NCBI GenBank assembly: GCA_958449275.1
Contig: CAUDHE010000126.1
Coordinates: 1 to 5,382, forward strand
From: an uncultured Alistipes sp.
GTDB taxonomy: Bacteria; Bacteroidota; Bacteroidia; Bacteroidales; Rikenellaceae
Reading direction: 5' to 3'
Length of the DNA stretch: 5,382 nucleotides
Part shown: one piece after another, positions 1 to 5,382 of the stretch
How the letters are laid out: every line of letters begins with the position of its first letter
Position numbering within the stretch: the stretch's first letter is position 1
Program-made: the position numbers and the translations under genes
The notes under the pieces: generated by a model
Seen by the model: the letters and a program-made list of their open reading frames with translations, nothing else
Databases searched by the model: none
Told to the model about the DNA's origin: nothing

Positions 1-281
1 TAAAGCCCGGAATGTACGCGCGCGTTACGATGCACTACGGCACGCGTAACAACGTGGTGGTTCCCGACCGTTCGGTAATAAAGCAGATAGGTTCGGGCGA
101 CCGTTACGTCTACGTATACAAGAACGACGGCACCGTAGAGTCGCGCAGAGTGGAGCTCGGACGTCGCATGGGCGACATCTACGAGATCGTAAGCGGTCTT
201 TCGGACGGCGACGAGGTGGTGGTTACGGGCCACAGCGCATTGAACAGCGGAATGAGTGTTGAACGAGTAAACAAACAGTAA
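1..281 (+). CDS. RND efflux periplasmic adaptor (membrane fusion protein), C-terminal part only
   Basis: This is the 3' end of a gene whose start lies before the window; the reading frame is already open at the first base. The first readable residues are K-P-G-M-Y-A-R-V, the motif in the last beta-barrel strand of RND/HlyD-type adaptors. It is followed by V-V-V-P-D-R-S-V-I and a small beta-rich membrane-proximal domain ending G-L-S-D-G-D-E-V-V-V-T-G. About 92 residues are visible; full-length adaptors of this family are usually 350-400 residues, so the lipoyl and hairpin domains are missing here. By family knowledge the protein sits in the periplasm, anchored to the inner membrane, and bridges the pump to an outer-membrane channel. 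Its stop codon is three bases before the permease start, so the two are almost certainly translated from one mRNA. Substrate cannot be told from this fragment. Confidence 0.93.
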   Translation, partial: KPGMYARVTMHYGTRNNVVVPDRSVIKQIGSGDRYVYVYKNDGTVESRRVELGRRMGDIYEIVSGLSDGDEVVVTGHSALNSGMSVERVNKQ

Positions 282-284
282 CCG

Positions 285-3200
285 ATGAATATCTATAAAA
301 CAGCGGTCCATAACCCCATTACCACCATCCTGCTCTTCGCGGCGGTAGGTATCATGGGTCTGTTCTCGCTATCGCGTCTCGGAATCGACCTCTATCCCGA
401 TATCGAGTCGAACTCGATAATGGTCATGACCACCTATGCGGGTGCGAGTGCCGAGGATATCGAGAACAACATAACCCGACCTTTGGAGAATACGCTCAAC
501 GGCGTGGAGGATTTGAAACACATCACTTCGCAGTCGAAGGAGAACGTTTCGATCATCACCCTCGAATTCGAATACGGCATCGACATCGACGTGGCTACCA
601 ACGACGTGCGCGACAAACTCGACATGGTGACCACGCTGCCCGACAATGCCAATTCGCCGATCATATTCAAGTTCTCGGCCGACATGATCCCCATTCTCAT
701 CCTCGGCGTCACGGCCGAAGAGAGCATGAACGGACTCTACAAGATTCTCGACGATCAGGTGGCCACACCCTTGGCCCGCGTCAACGGCGTGGGTACCGTA
801 TCGGTGGTGGGTGTGCCCGAGCGCGAGATTCAGGTGTATTGCGATCCCAACAAACTGGAGGCTTACGGCCTGAGCATCGAGACCATATCGTCGGTGATAG
901 CCGCCGCCAACAGAAGTACTCCCGCGGGTTCGTTCGACGTGGGGTCGAATGCCTATTCGCTGCGTGTGGATCAGGAGTTCGACGATCCGCAGGAGCTGCT
1001 CGACATCGTGGTGGGCCGCAACGGCACCGCCCCCGTTTATCTGCGCGACGTGGCTAAGGTGCAGGATTCCGTGCAGGAGCGTATACAGGAGACCTACAAC
1101 AACGGCGAGAAGGGCGGTATGATTATCGTGCAGAAGAAGTCGGGTGCCAATGCCGTGGCTATTTCGAGGGCTGCGCAGAAGCAGGTGGCCGCCGTGGCTC
1201 CCTCGCTTCCCTCGGACGTGGGCATCTACACCATCGTCGACACTTCGGAGAACATCGTAGCCACCGTGCAGTCGCTGCGCGACACCATCGTAACCACTTT
1301 CGTGCTGGTGATGCTGGTGGTGTTCATATTCCTCGGCCGCTGGCGCGCTACCATCGTGGTCGTGCTGACGATTCCCATCTCGCTGCTTGCCGCCATCATC
1401 TATCTGCTGGCTACCGGCGAGACGCTGAACATCATTACCATGTCGTCGCTTTCGATCGCCATCGGTATGGTGGTCGACAACGCCATCGTGGTGCTGGAGA
1501 ACATCACCTCGCACATCGACCGCGGCGCGAAACCCAAGCAGGCGGCCATATTCGCCACCAAGGAGGTGGGTATATCGGTTATGGGCGGTACGCTAACCAC
1601 CATCGCCGTGTTCCTTCCCCTTACCATGATTCAGGGTATGGCGGGTATCCTCTTCAACTCGATGGGTTGGATGGTTACCATCACCCTTACCATATCGACC
1701 ATCGCCGCCATTACGTTCACCCCCGTGCTGGCGTCGATGATGATGAAGCAGAATCCCACCAAGGCGTGGTTCCAGAAGAGTATCGACGCCGTGATGGACC
1801 GTTTCAACAATTTCTACGCGGGTATTCTCGGATGGTGCGTGCGTCATCGCAAGACGGTGATTCTGGTCGCCGTGGCGGCATTCGTCGGAGTGCTGATGGG
1901 CCCGGGTTCGAAACTTAAGTCGGAATTCTTCCCCGTGCAGGACAATGCGCGTATCGGCGTCGACATACAGTTGCCCGTGGGTACGGGTCAGGACATTACG
2001 CGAGCATTGGCGTTGGAGCTGTCGAGCCGTTTCCGCGAGGCTTATCCCGAGATCAAGACGGTGAACCTCCGCGAGGGTCAGGCCGATACCGACAACGCTT
2101 TCGCGTCGATGCAGGATAACGGTACCCACGTCATATCGATGAATATCTCGCTCACGAAAAAGACCGAGCGCGACCGCAGCCTTTCGGAGATCGGTGACGG
2201 CATGCGTAAGATCCTGAACGAGTATCCCGAGATTCGCAAATACAACGTCAACGAGTCGGGTCAGCGCGGCGGTATGGGACAGAGTGCCGTGCAGGTGGAG
2301 ATCTACGGTTACGATTTCGACACGACCGACGATTTGGCCGAGCAGGTGGCCGAGATGATGCGCGGCATGAAGGCGTGTAGCGAGGTGACGATCTCTCGCG
2401 ACCAGTATACTCCCGAGTATCATGTCGATTTCGACCGCGAGAAGCTGGCCATGAACGGCCTGGACGTCACCACTGCGGCGGGTTACCTGCGTAACCGTAT
2501 CAACGGTTCGGTGAACTCTTACTACCGCGAGGACGGCGAGGAGTACGACATACGCGTGCGTTACGACCGCAAGTTCCGCGAGTCGGTCGAGGATATCGAG
2601 AACATCACCATCTACAACGCTCAGGGCATGGGCGTGAAGGTGCGCGATCTGGGCGTCGTGCGCGAGGCCTACACCCCGCCTACCATCGAGCGTAAGGACC
2701 GCGAGCGTTACGTGACCGTTTCGGGTATCGTGGGCCACGGTTATGCGATGAGCGAACTCGTCGACGAGGTGAATCAGGGCATGCCGTCCATAGCATTCCC
2801 CGCGGGTTACATGTGGAGCTTGGGCGGAACCTACGAGGACCAGCAGGATACGTTTACCGATCTTATCACCCTCATGGCGTTGATGATTATCCTCGTGTTC
2901 GTGATTATGGCGTCGCAGTTCGAGTCGTTGACCTATCCCTTCGTAATCATGTTCTCGATTCCGTTCGCTCTCGTGGGCGTTATCATAGGCTTGGCCGTCA
3001 CGGGTACCCCGATGAGCGTGATGGCGTTGCTCGGCGTGCTGATGCTTATAGGTATCGTGGTGAACAACGGTATCGTGCTGGTGGACTACACCATCCTTTG
3101 TCGCGAGCGCGGCATGAGCATCTTCGAGGCTGTTGTGACGGGCGGTCGCAGCCGTCTGCGTCCCATCCTCATGACCACCATGACCACGGTGCTGGGTATG

Positions 3201-3392
3201 ATCCCGATGGCATTGGGTACGGGTGTCGGTGCCGAGATGTGGAATCCGCTGGGTATGTCGGTGGCCTGGGGTCTTTCGATCTCAACGCTCATTACGTTGA
3301 TCCTCATTCCCACCATCTACACCTCGTTCGCGGTGCATGGCGAGAACCGCCGAAACAGAAAGTTGCGTAAATTGCAACAGCGTAATAACTAA
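285..3392 (+). CDS. RND multidrug efflux permease, HAE1 (AcrB/MexB-like) family
   Basis: Complete 1035-residue inner-membrane pump, the usual size for the family. The N-terminus (residues 1-39, with R31-L-G-I-D-L-Y-P-D) is typical of the group. Twelve hydrophobic segments can be placed: near 9-29, a block of five at about 333-485, one at about 522-540, and five at about 857-1015. Large periplasmic porter loops lie between them at about 31-332 and 541-856, showing the internal duplication. The TM4 motif reads G-M-V-V-D398-N399-A-I-V-V-L-E-N and TM11 has R-L-R959-P-I-L-M-T, both HAE1-like. The metal-pump (CusA/CzcA) form of TM4 is absent. Compared with AcrB, D407 and R971 are kept (D398, R959), but D408 is Asn (N399) and K940 is Asn (N927). 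It should use the proton gradient, or another ion, to expel amphiphilic compounds through a tripartite complex with the adaptor just upstream. The real substrate is unknown. The ATG at 285 is the only sensible start: it is three bases after the adaptor stop and begins the conserved N-terminal helix. Confidence 0.97.
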   Translation: MNIYKTAVHNPITTILLFAAVGIMGLFSLSRLGIDLYPDIESNSIMVMTTYAGASAEDIENNITRPLENTLNGVEDLKHITSQSKENVSIITLEFEYGIDIDVATNDVRDKLDMVTTLPDNANSPIIFKFSADMIPILILGVTAEESMNGLYKILDDQVATPLARVNGVGTVSVVGVPEREIQVYCDPNKLEAYGLSIETISSVIAAANRSTPAGSFDVGSNAYSLRVDQEFDDPQELLDIVVGRNGTAPVYLRDVAKVQDSVQERIQETYNNGEKGGMIIVQKKSGANAVAISRAAQKQVAAVAPSLPSDVGIYTIVDTSENIVATVQSLRDTIVTTFVLVMLVVFIFLGRWRATIVVVLTIPISLLAAIIYLLATGETLNIITMSSLSIAIGMVVDNAIVVLENITSHIDRGAKPKQAAIFATKEVGISVMGGTLTTIAVFLPLTMIQGMAGILFNSMGWMVTITLTISTIAAITFTPVLASMMMKQNPTKAWFQKSIDAVMDRFNNFYAGILGWCVRHRKTVILVAVAAFVGVLMGPGSKLKSEFFPVQDNARIGVDIQLPVGTGQDITRALALELSSRFREAYPEIKTVNLREGQADTDNAFASMQDNGTHVISMNISLTKKTERDRSLSEIGDGMRKILNEYPEIRKYNVNESGQRGGMGQSAVQVEIYGYDFDTTDDLAEQVAEMMRGMKACSEVTISRDQYTPEYHVDFDREKLAMNGLDVTTAAGYLRNRINGSVNSYYREDGEEYDIRVRYDRKFRESVEDIENITIYNAQGMGVKVRDLGVVREAYTPPTIERKDRERYVTVSGIVGHGYAMSELVDEVNQGMPSIAFPAGYMWSLGGTYEDQQDTFTDLITLMALMIILVFVIMASQFESLTYPFVIMFSIPFALVGVIIGLAVTGTPMSVMALLGVLMLIGIVVNNGIVLVDYTILCRERGMSIFEAVVTGGRSRLRPILMTTMTTVLGMIPMALGTGVGAEMWNPLGMSVAWGLSISTLITLILIPTIYTSFAVHGENRRNRKLRKLQQRNN

Positions 3393-3422
3393 ATCGGTCG
3401 CATCCGATCGGAAGACGCCGGT

Positions 3423-3449
3423 GCTCCCCGTCCCATACGGGCGGGGAGC
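3423..3449 (+). promoter_or_regulatory. G+C-rich stem-loop between the RND permease and the PII-like gene
   Basis: Bases 3423-3433 pair with 3439-3449 to form an 11-bp stem with a single T-G wobble and the 5-base loop CATAC. A smaller 5-bp hairpin (3449-3453 with 3459-3463, loop GGCGG) follows directly and shares one base. No T-tract follows, so this is not a classic intrinsic terminator. It may stabilise the upstream mRNA end, partly attenuate transcription, or set the ratio of pump to downstream protein. I see no Bacteroidetes-type promoter between it and the next gene, which favours read-through. Confidence 0.6.
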
Positions 3450-3503
3450 GGACGGCGGGTCCGAAAGATGGCGGATAACGGCCGAAAAGATAAATTCGAT
3501 TTT

Positions 3504-3797
3504 ATGAAAGCTGTATTTATGGCATGCAACCAGTCGATGTACGACTCGGTGCTCGAAATAATGGATGAAATGAACCTGCGCGGTTTCACGGGCTGGGAAG
3601 AGCTTATGGGACGCGGCAGCAAGGACGGCGAGCCTCATTTGGGCAATCATGCTTGGCCCGCCATGAACTCGGCTCTGATGTCCGTGATGGAGGACGAGCA
3701 GGCGTCGGAGTTCTTGGCTCGTCTGCACAAGCTCGACGAGGAGAACGATGCGCAGGGCTTGCGCGCTTTCGCCTGGAATGTCTCGGACATGATTTGA
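3504..3797 (+). CDS. Small PII/CutA-like protein associated with an RND efflux operon
   Basis: A 97-residue soluble protein with no signal peptide or membrane segment, so probably cytoplasmic. It begins M-K-A-V-F-M-A-C-N-Q, a first beta strand, followed by a helix (about 11-24) and R-G-F-T-G-W-E-E. Next come a Gly/charged loop, M-G-R-G-S-K-D-G-E-P-H (35-45), a conserved-looking G-N-H-A-W-P (47-52), a strand and second helix, and a C-terminal strand G-L-R-A-F-A-W-N-V. The order beta-alpha-beta with a loop, then beta-alpha-beta, and the length match the PII/CutA ferredoxin-like fold; the 35-48 loop lies where PII has its T-loop. This resembles small proteins I recall next to RND pump genes in Bacteroidetes, but I cannot confirm it by search. 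An in-frame ATG at 3468 would add 12 charged residues (M-A-D-N-G-R-K-D-K-F-D-F). I prefer 3504 because an A/T-rich leader precedes it, the fold starts there, and 3468 lies five bases after a hairpin. Role in sensing or modulating the pump is inference. A DNA-binding role is not suggested by any motif. Confidence 0.8.
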   Translation: MKAVFMACNQSMYDSVLEIMDEMNLRGFTGWEELMGRGSKDGEPHLGNHAWPAMNSALMSVMEDEQASEFLARLHKLDEENDAQGLRAFAWNVSDMI

Positions 3798-3801
3798 TCT
3801 G

Positions 3802-3820
3802 TGCCCGTCGGCGGCGGGCA
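3802..3820 (+). other. Short G+C stem-loop just after the PII-like gene
   Basis: The stem runs from 3802-3809 pairing back to 3813-3820, with one T-G wobble (3808-3814) and a three-base loop. It starts five bases after the TGA stop. It is followed by AATAATGG rather than a T-tract, so it is not an intrinsic terminator by itself. It could protect the 3' end of the operon mRNA. Confidence 0.45.
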
Positions 3821-3866
3821 ATAATGGTTCGTACGGCTTTTTCGCGTGAAGGCCGTGCGAATTATT
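3820..3866 (+). repeat. Imperfect inverted repeat (long hairpin) in the operon 3' region
   Basis: Bases 3829-3837 pair with 3852-3860 (9 bp, one T-G wobble). Flanking AATAAT at 3820-3825 pairs with ATTATT at 3861-3866 across a three-base bulge (GGT). The loop (3838-3851) contains a T-run and CGCG. It lies between a shorter G+C hairpin and the intrinsic terminator, so the transcript tail would be highly folded. Its function is not known from sequence. Confidence 0.5.
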
Positions 3867-3872
3867 TACATG

Positions 3873-3907
3873 AGCGGACCCCGATCTTTCGAGGTCCGCT
3901 TTTCTTT
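3873..3907 (+). terminator. Intrinsic (rho-independent) terminator of the efflux operon
   Basis: AGCGGACC at 3873-3880 pairs perfectly with GGTCCGCT at 3893-3900. An inner extension (3882-3884 with 3889-3891) closes a TCTT loop across one mismatch. The stem is followed at once by a T-rich tract, TTTTCTTT (3900-3907). No T-tract flanks the stem on the opposite strand, so it acts in the + direction. It closes the adaptor, permease and PII-like transcript and insulates the following oxidoreductase gene. Confidence 0.9.
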
Positions 3908-3961
3908 GCGGTGTTTTCGCGTTGTTGCGGCTCGATGTCCGATTATGCGAATATTGTAACA

Positions 3962-3994
3962 TTTGGTGCAATGACTGCCAATTTTGTTGCAATG
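3962..3994 (+). promoter_or_regulatory. Direct repeat with 21-base period, candidate operator
   Basis: TTTGGTGCAATG (3962-3973) recurs as TTTGTTGCAATG (3983-3994), 11 of 12 bases identical, exactly 21 bases apart, which is two turns of B-DNA. A related inverted copy, ATTGTAAC, lies at 3953-3960 and matches the reverse complement of GTTGCAAT (3986-3993) at 7 of 8 bases. The array sits 34 bases upstream of the -33 box of the oxidoreductase promoter, where an activator would bind. The regulator is not identified. Confidence 0.45.
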
Positions 3995-4027
3995 GTGTCG
4001 ACGGCATTCCGATAGCGGCCTTTACGA

Positions 4028-4059
4028 TTTGCCTTTGCCGATAATGAATGTTATATTTG
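4028..4059 (+). promoter_or_regulatory. Bacteroidetes-type sigma-ABfr promoter for the oxidoreductase gene
   Basis: A -33 box TTTG (4028-4031) is followed after 20 bases by the -7 box TATATTTG (4052-4059), a full match to TAnnTTTG. Transcription should begin a few bases after 4059, giving a leader of roughly 20-30 bases before the ATG at 4086 or 4095. That short leader also rules out an upstream ATG in the same frame at 3984. Confidence 0.82.
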
Positions 4060-4094
4060 AATTGAAAAACTGCATAATACCTAAAATGACAATC

Positions 4095-5267
4095 ATGAAA
4101 AACAGAAAACTGAGAATGGGAATGATCGGCGGCGGCAGCGATGCTTTTATCGGTGCCATTCATCGCCGCGCTGCGCTTATGGAGAACGAGATAGAACTCG
4201 TTTGCGGATGTTTCAGCATAAATCCCGAAATATCTCTCAGCTCGGGGCGTTCTTACTACGTCCCCGACAATCGCATATATACCACTTGGCAGGAGATGCT
4301 GGAGAAGGAGGCCGCATTGCCCGAGAGCGAACGCATGGATTTCGTTACCATCGTCACTCCCAACCGCTTCCATTACGAGCCTGCCGTGCGGGCTTTGGAG
4401 GCCGGTTTCAACGTGGTGATCGACAAACCCATGACCTTTTCGCTGGAGGAGGCCCTGATGTTGCGCGAGAAAGTGCGCGAAACGGGACTTACGTTGGCTC
4501 TGACCCATGTTTACAGTGCCTATCCCGCCGTCAAGGAGGCCAAAAAACGTATCGCCAGAGGCGACATAGGCCCCGTACGCCGTCTCTTCGTGGAGTATTC
4601 GCAGGGCTGGCTTACCAAACGCATCGAACTCAAGGGCGGCAATAACGCCGTTTGGCGCAGCGACCCCAAGCAGGCGGGCAAAGGCGGTTGCGTGGGCGAC
4701 ATAGGTACTCACGCATGGCATTTGGCCGAGTATGTCACGGGCGCCAAGGTGACGGAGGTGTGCGCCGATCTGCTGCGTGTGGCCGAAGGACGTCCCGTCG
4801 ACGACGACGCCTGCGCATTCATGCGTTTCGACGAGGGTTTCACCGGGCTGTTGCAGGCTTCGCAGGTGGCTACGGGCGAGGCCAACAACATTCGTCTGCG
4901 CGTCTACGGCGAAAACGGCGGAATCGAATGGCGCCAGATGGAGCCTAATACCTTATTAATAAAGTGGCACGATCGTCCCGCCGAATATGTGCGTGTAGGC
5001 AACGGTTACGATTTCCTGACCGACTTCACCAAATGGAATACCCGCGTCCCCGGCGGTCACCCCGAAGGCTTCATCGAGGCGTTTGCCAACATATATCGCA
5101 ATTTCGCTCTCACCGTCCGCGCCCGTTCGGCGGGAGAGACTCCCACCGAGGAGATGCTCGATTTCCCGACCGTGGAGGATGGCGTGCGCGGCATGCAGTT
5201 CGTCGAGACTATGGTGCAGGCGGGCTACGATAAGGACCAAAAGTGGCATAAATGGGTTGAGAAGTAG
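4095..5267 (+). CDS. Gfo/Idh/MocA-family NAD(P)-dependent oxidoreductase
   Basis: A 390-residue cytoplasmic enzyme of normal family length. Residues 8-20 (M-G-M-I-G-G-G-S-D-A-F-I-G) form the glycine-rich turn of a Rossmann fold. V-T-P-N at 87-90 and D110-K111-P112 (the usual E-K-P position) complete the cofactor half. The second half holds G-C-V-G-D202-I-G-T-H206-A-W-H209, the family's Asp/His active-site signature, with K111 the expected partner. Near the C-terminus, P-G-G-H-P-E-G-F-I-E-A-F (319-330) resembles a group of Bacteroidetes sugar oxidoreductases. It should oxidise or reduce a sugar, inositol or related polyol; the substrate cannot be read from sequence. No signal peptide or Tat motif is present, which argues against the secreted GH109 glycosidase branch. 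The ATG at 4086 would add three residues (M-T-I) and is almost equally possible; both fit the promoter at 4028-4059. The gene is monocistronic as far as the window shows. Confidence 0.93.
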   Translation: MKNRKLRMGMIGGGSDAFIGAIHRRAALMENEIELVCGCFSINPEISLSSGRSYYVPDNRIYTTWQEMLEKEAALPESERMDFVTIVTPNRFHYEPAVRALEAGFNVVIDKPMTFSLEEALMLREKVRETGLTLALTHVYSAYPAVKEAKKRIARGDIGPVRRLFVEYSQGWLTKRIELKGGNNAVWRSDPKQAGKGGCVGDIGTHAWHLAEYVTGAKVTEVCADLLRVAEGRPVDDDACAFMRFDEGFTGLLQASQVATGEANNIRLRVYGENGGIEWRQMEPNTLLIKWHDRPAEYVRVGNGYDFLTDFTKWNTRVPGGHPEGFIEAFANIYRNFALTVRARSAGETPTEEMLDFPTVEDGVRGMQFVETMVQAGYDKDQKWHKWVEK

Positions 5268-5308
5268 TTGTCGGCTTCGCCGTCGCGCGCGGAGTGTGCG
5301 GGGATCGA

Positions 5309-5334
5309 AAAATTTCATAAAAAGTGAAAATTTT
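5309..5334. other. A/T-rich imperfect hairpin upstream of the right-hand promoter
   Basis: AAAA-TTTCA (5309-5317) can pair with TGAAA-TTTT (5325-5334) if one A (5330) is bulged; the loop is TAAAAAG. It follows the oxidoreductase stop by about 40 bases and ends just before the -33 box at 5336. It may be a weak terminator or simply an A/T-rich upstream promoter element. The only other structure after the stop is a 4-bp hairpin at 5272-5282, so the oxidoreductase transcript has no clear terminator. Confidence 0.3.
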
Positions 5335-5335
5335 A

Positions 5336-5366
5336 TTTGCCGATGGCGAAAAAATTACTACTTTTG
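5336..5366 (+). promoter_or_regulatory. Bacteroidetes-type promoter for a gene beyond the right edge
   Basis: TTTG (5336-5339), a 19-base spacer, then TACTTTTG (5359-5366) match the TTTG / TAnnTTTG promoter closely. A/T-rich sequence lies directly upstream. Transcription would start within about ten bases of 5366, so the gene it drives lies outside the window. Its identity cannot be told. Confidence 0.82.
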
Positions 5367-5382
5367 ACCATGATACGGTATT

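Noticed and set aside
369..1514. Long minus-strand open frame (381 codons) opposite the permease
   Set aside because: The translation is dominated by His, Asp, Arg, Val and Gly, typical of antisense to G+C-rich coding, and has no family features. The same applies to 1593-2738.
285..3392. Assignment of the permease as a heavy-metal (CusA/CzcA) pump
   Set aside because: The TM4 and TM10 motifs are HAE-like and there is no metal-type TM4 signature. The PII-like neighbour alone is not enough to call it a metal exporter.
3491..3498. TAAATTCG as a -7 promoter box for the PII-like gene
   Set aside because: It departs from TAnnTTTG in the most conserved part, has no TTTG at the right distance upstream, and leaves almost no leader before 3504.
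3653..4015. Plus-strand open frame overlapping the PII-like gene and terminator
   Set aside because: It is in another frame of the PII-like gene and reads straight through three hairpins and a T-tract. The composition is not protein-like.
3984..4094. Upstream extension of the oxidoreductase to the ATG at 3984
   Set aside because: The added 37 residues precede the glycine-rich fold, resemble nothing in the family, and would be encoded across the promoter at 4028-4059.
3282..4721. Long open frame of 479 codons on the minus strand
   Set aside because: It runs antisense across the end of the permease, the PII-like gene, the terminator and half of the oxidoreductase. Its translation shows no recognisable domain, while the + strand genes are clearly real. 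It is a product of G+C-biased codon use.
5272..5282. Small hairpin after the oxidoreductase as a terminator
   Set aside because: The stem is only 4 bp (CGGC/GCCG) with a three-base loop and no T-tract follows.

Overview
The window looks like a chromosomal segment of a fairly G+C-rich member of the Bacteroidales. Two non-coding stretches carry the Bacteroidetes housekeeping promoter signature (TTTG, a 19-20 base spacer, then TAnnTTTG). Genes start from A/T-rich leaders rather than Shine-Dalgarno sites. An Alistipes/Rikenellaceae-like host is a reasonable guess from the G+C-rich coding plus these promoters, but no marker gene here settles it.

Positions 1-3907 read as the distal part of one efflux operon on the + strand. 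It opens with the C-terminal end of an RND periplasmic adaptor (membrane fusion protein), whose start lies upstream of the window. Three bases later comes a complete 1035-residue RND inner-membrane permease of the HAE1 (AcrB/MexB-like) type. After a 111-base gap holding a strong G+C stem-loop comes a small soluble protein of about 97 residues that I read as PII/CutA-like. The unit ends with a run of three stem-loops, the last being a textbook intrinsic terminator (stem-loop plus T-tract) at 3873-3907. No outer-membrane factor is present downstream, so it must lie upstream of the window or elsewhere.

Positions 3908-5267 are a separate transcription unit. A non-coding region carries a 12-base near-perfect direct repeat with a 21-base period (candidate operator) and a convincing promoter at 4028-4059. 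It is followed by a 390-residue cytoplasmic Gfo/Idh/MocA-family NAD(P)-dependent oxidoreductase. Positions 5268-5382 are non-coding and end in another strong promoter (5336-5366) for a gene beyond the window edge.

The most interesting element is the small PII-like protein placed after an RND pump and before the operon terminator. This suggests a cytoplasmic sensor or modulator tied to the pump. The permease also lacks two charged residues of the AcrB proton relay. Everything else looks like ordinary Bacteroidales gene content.
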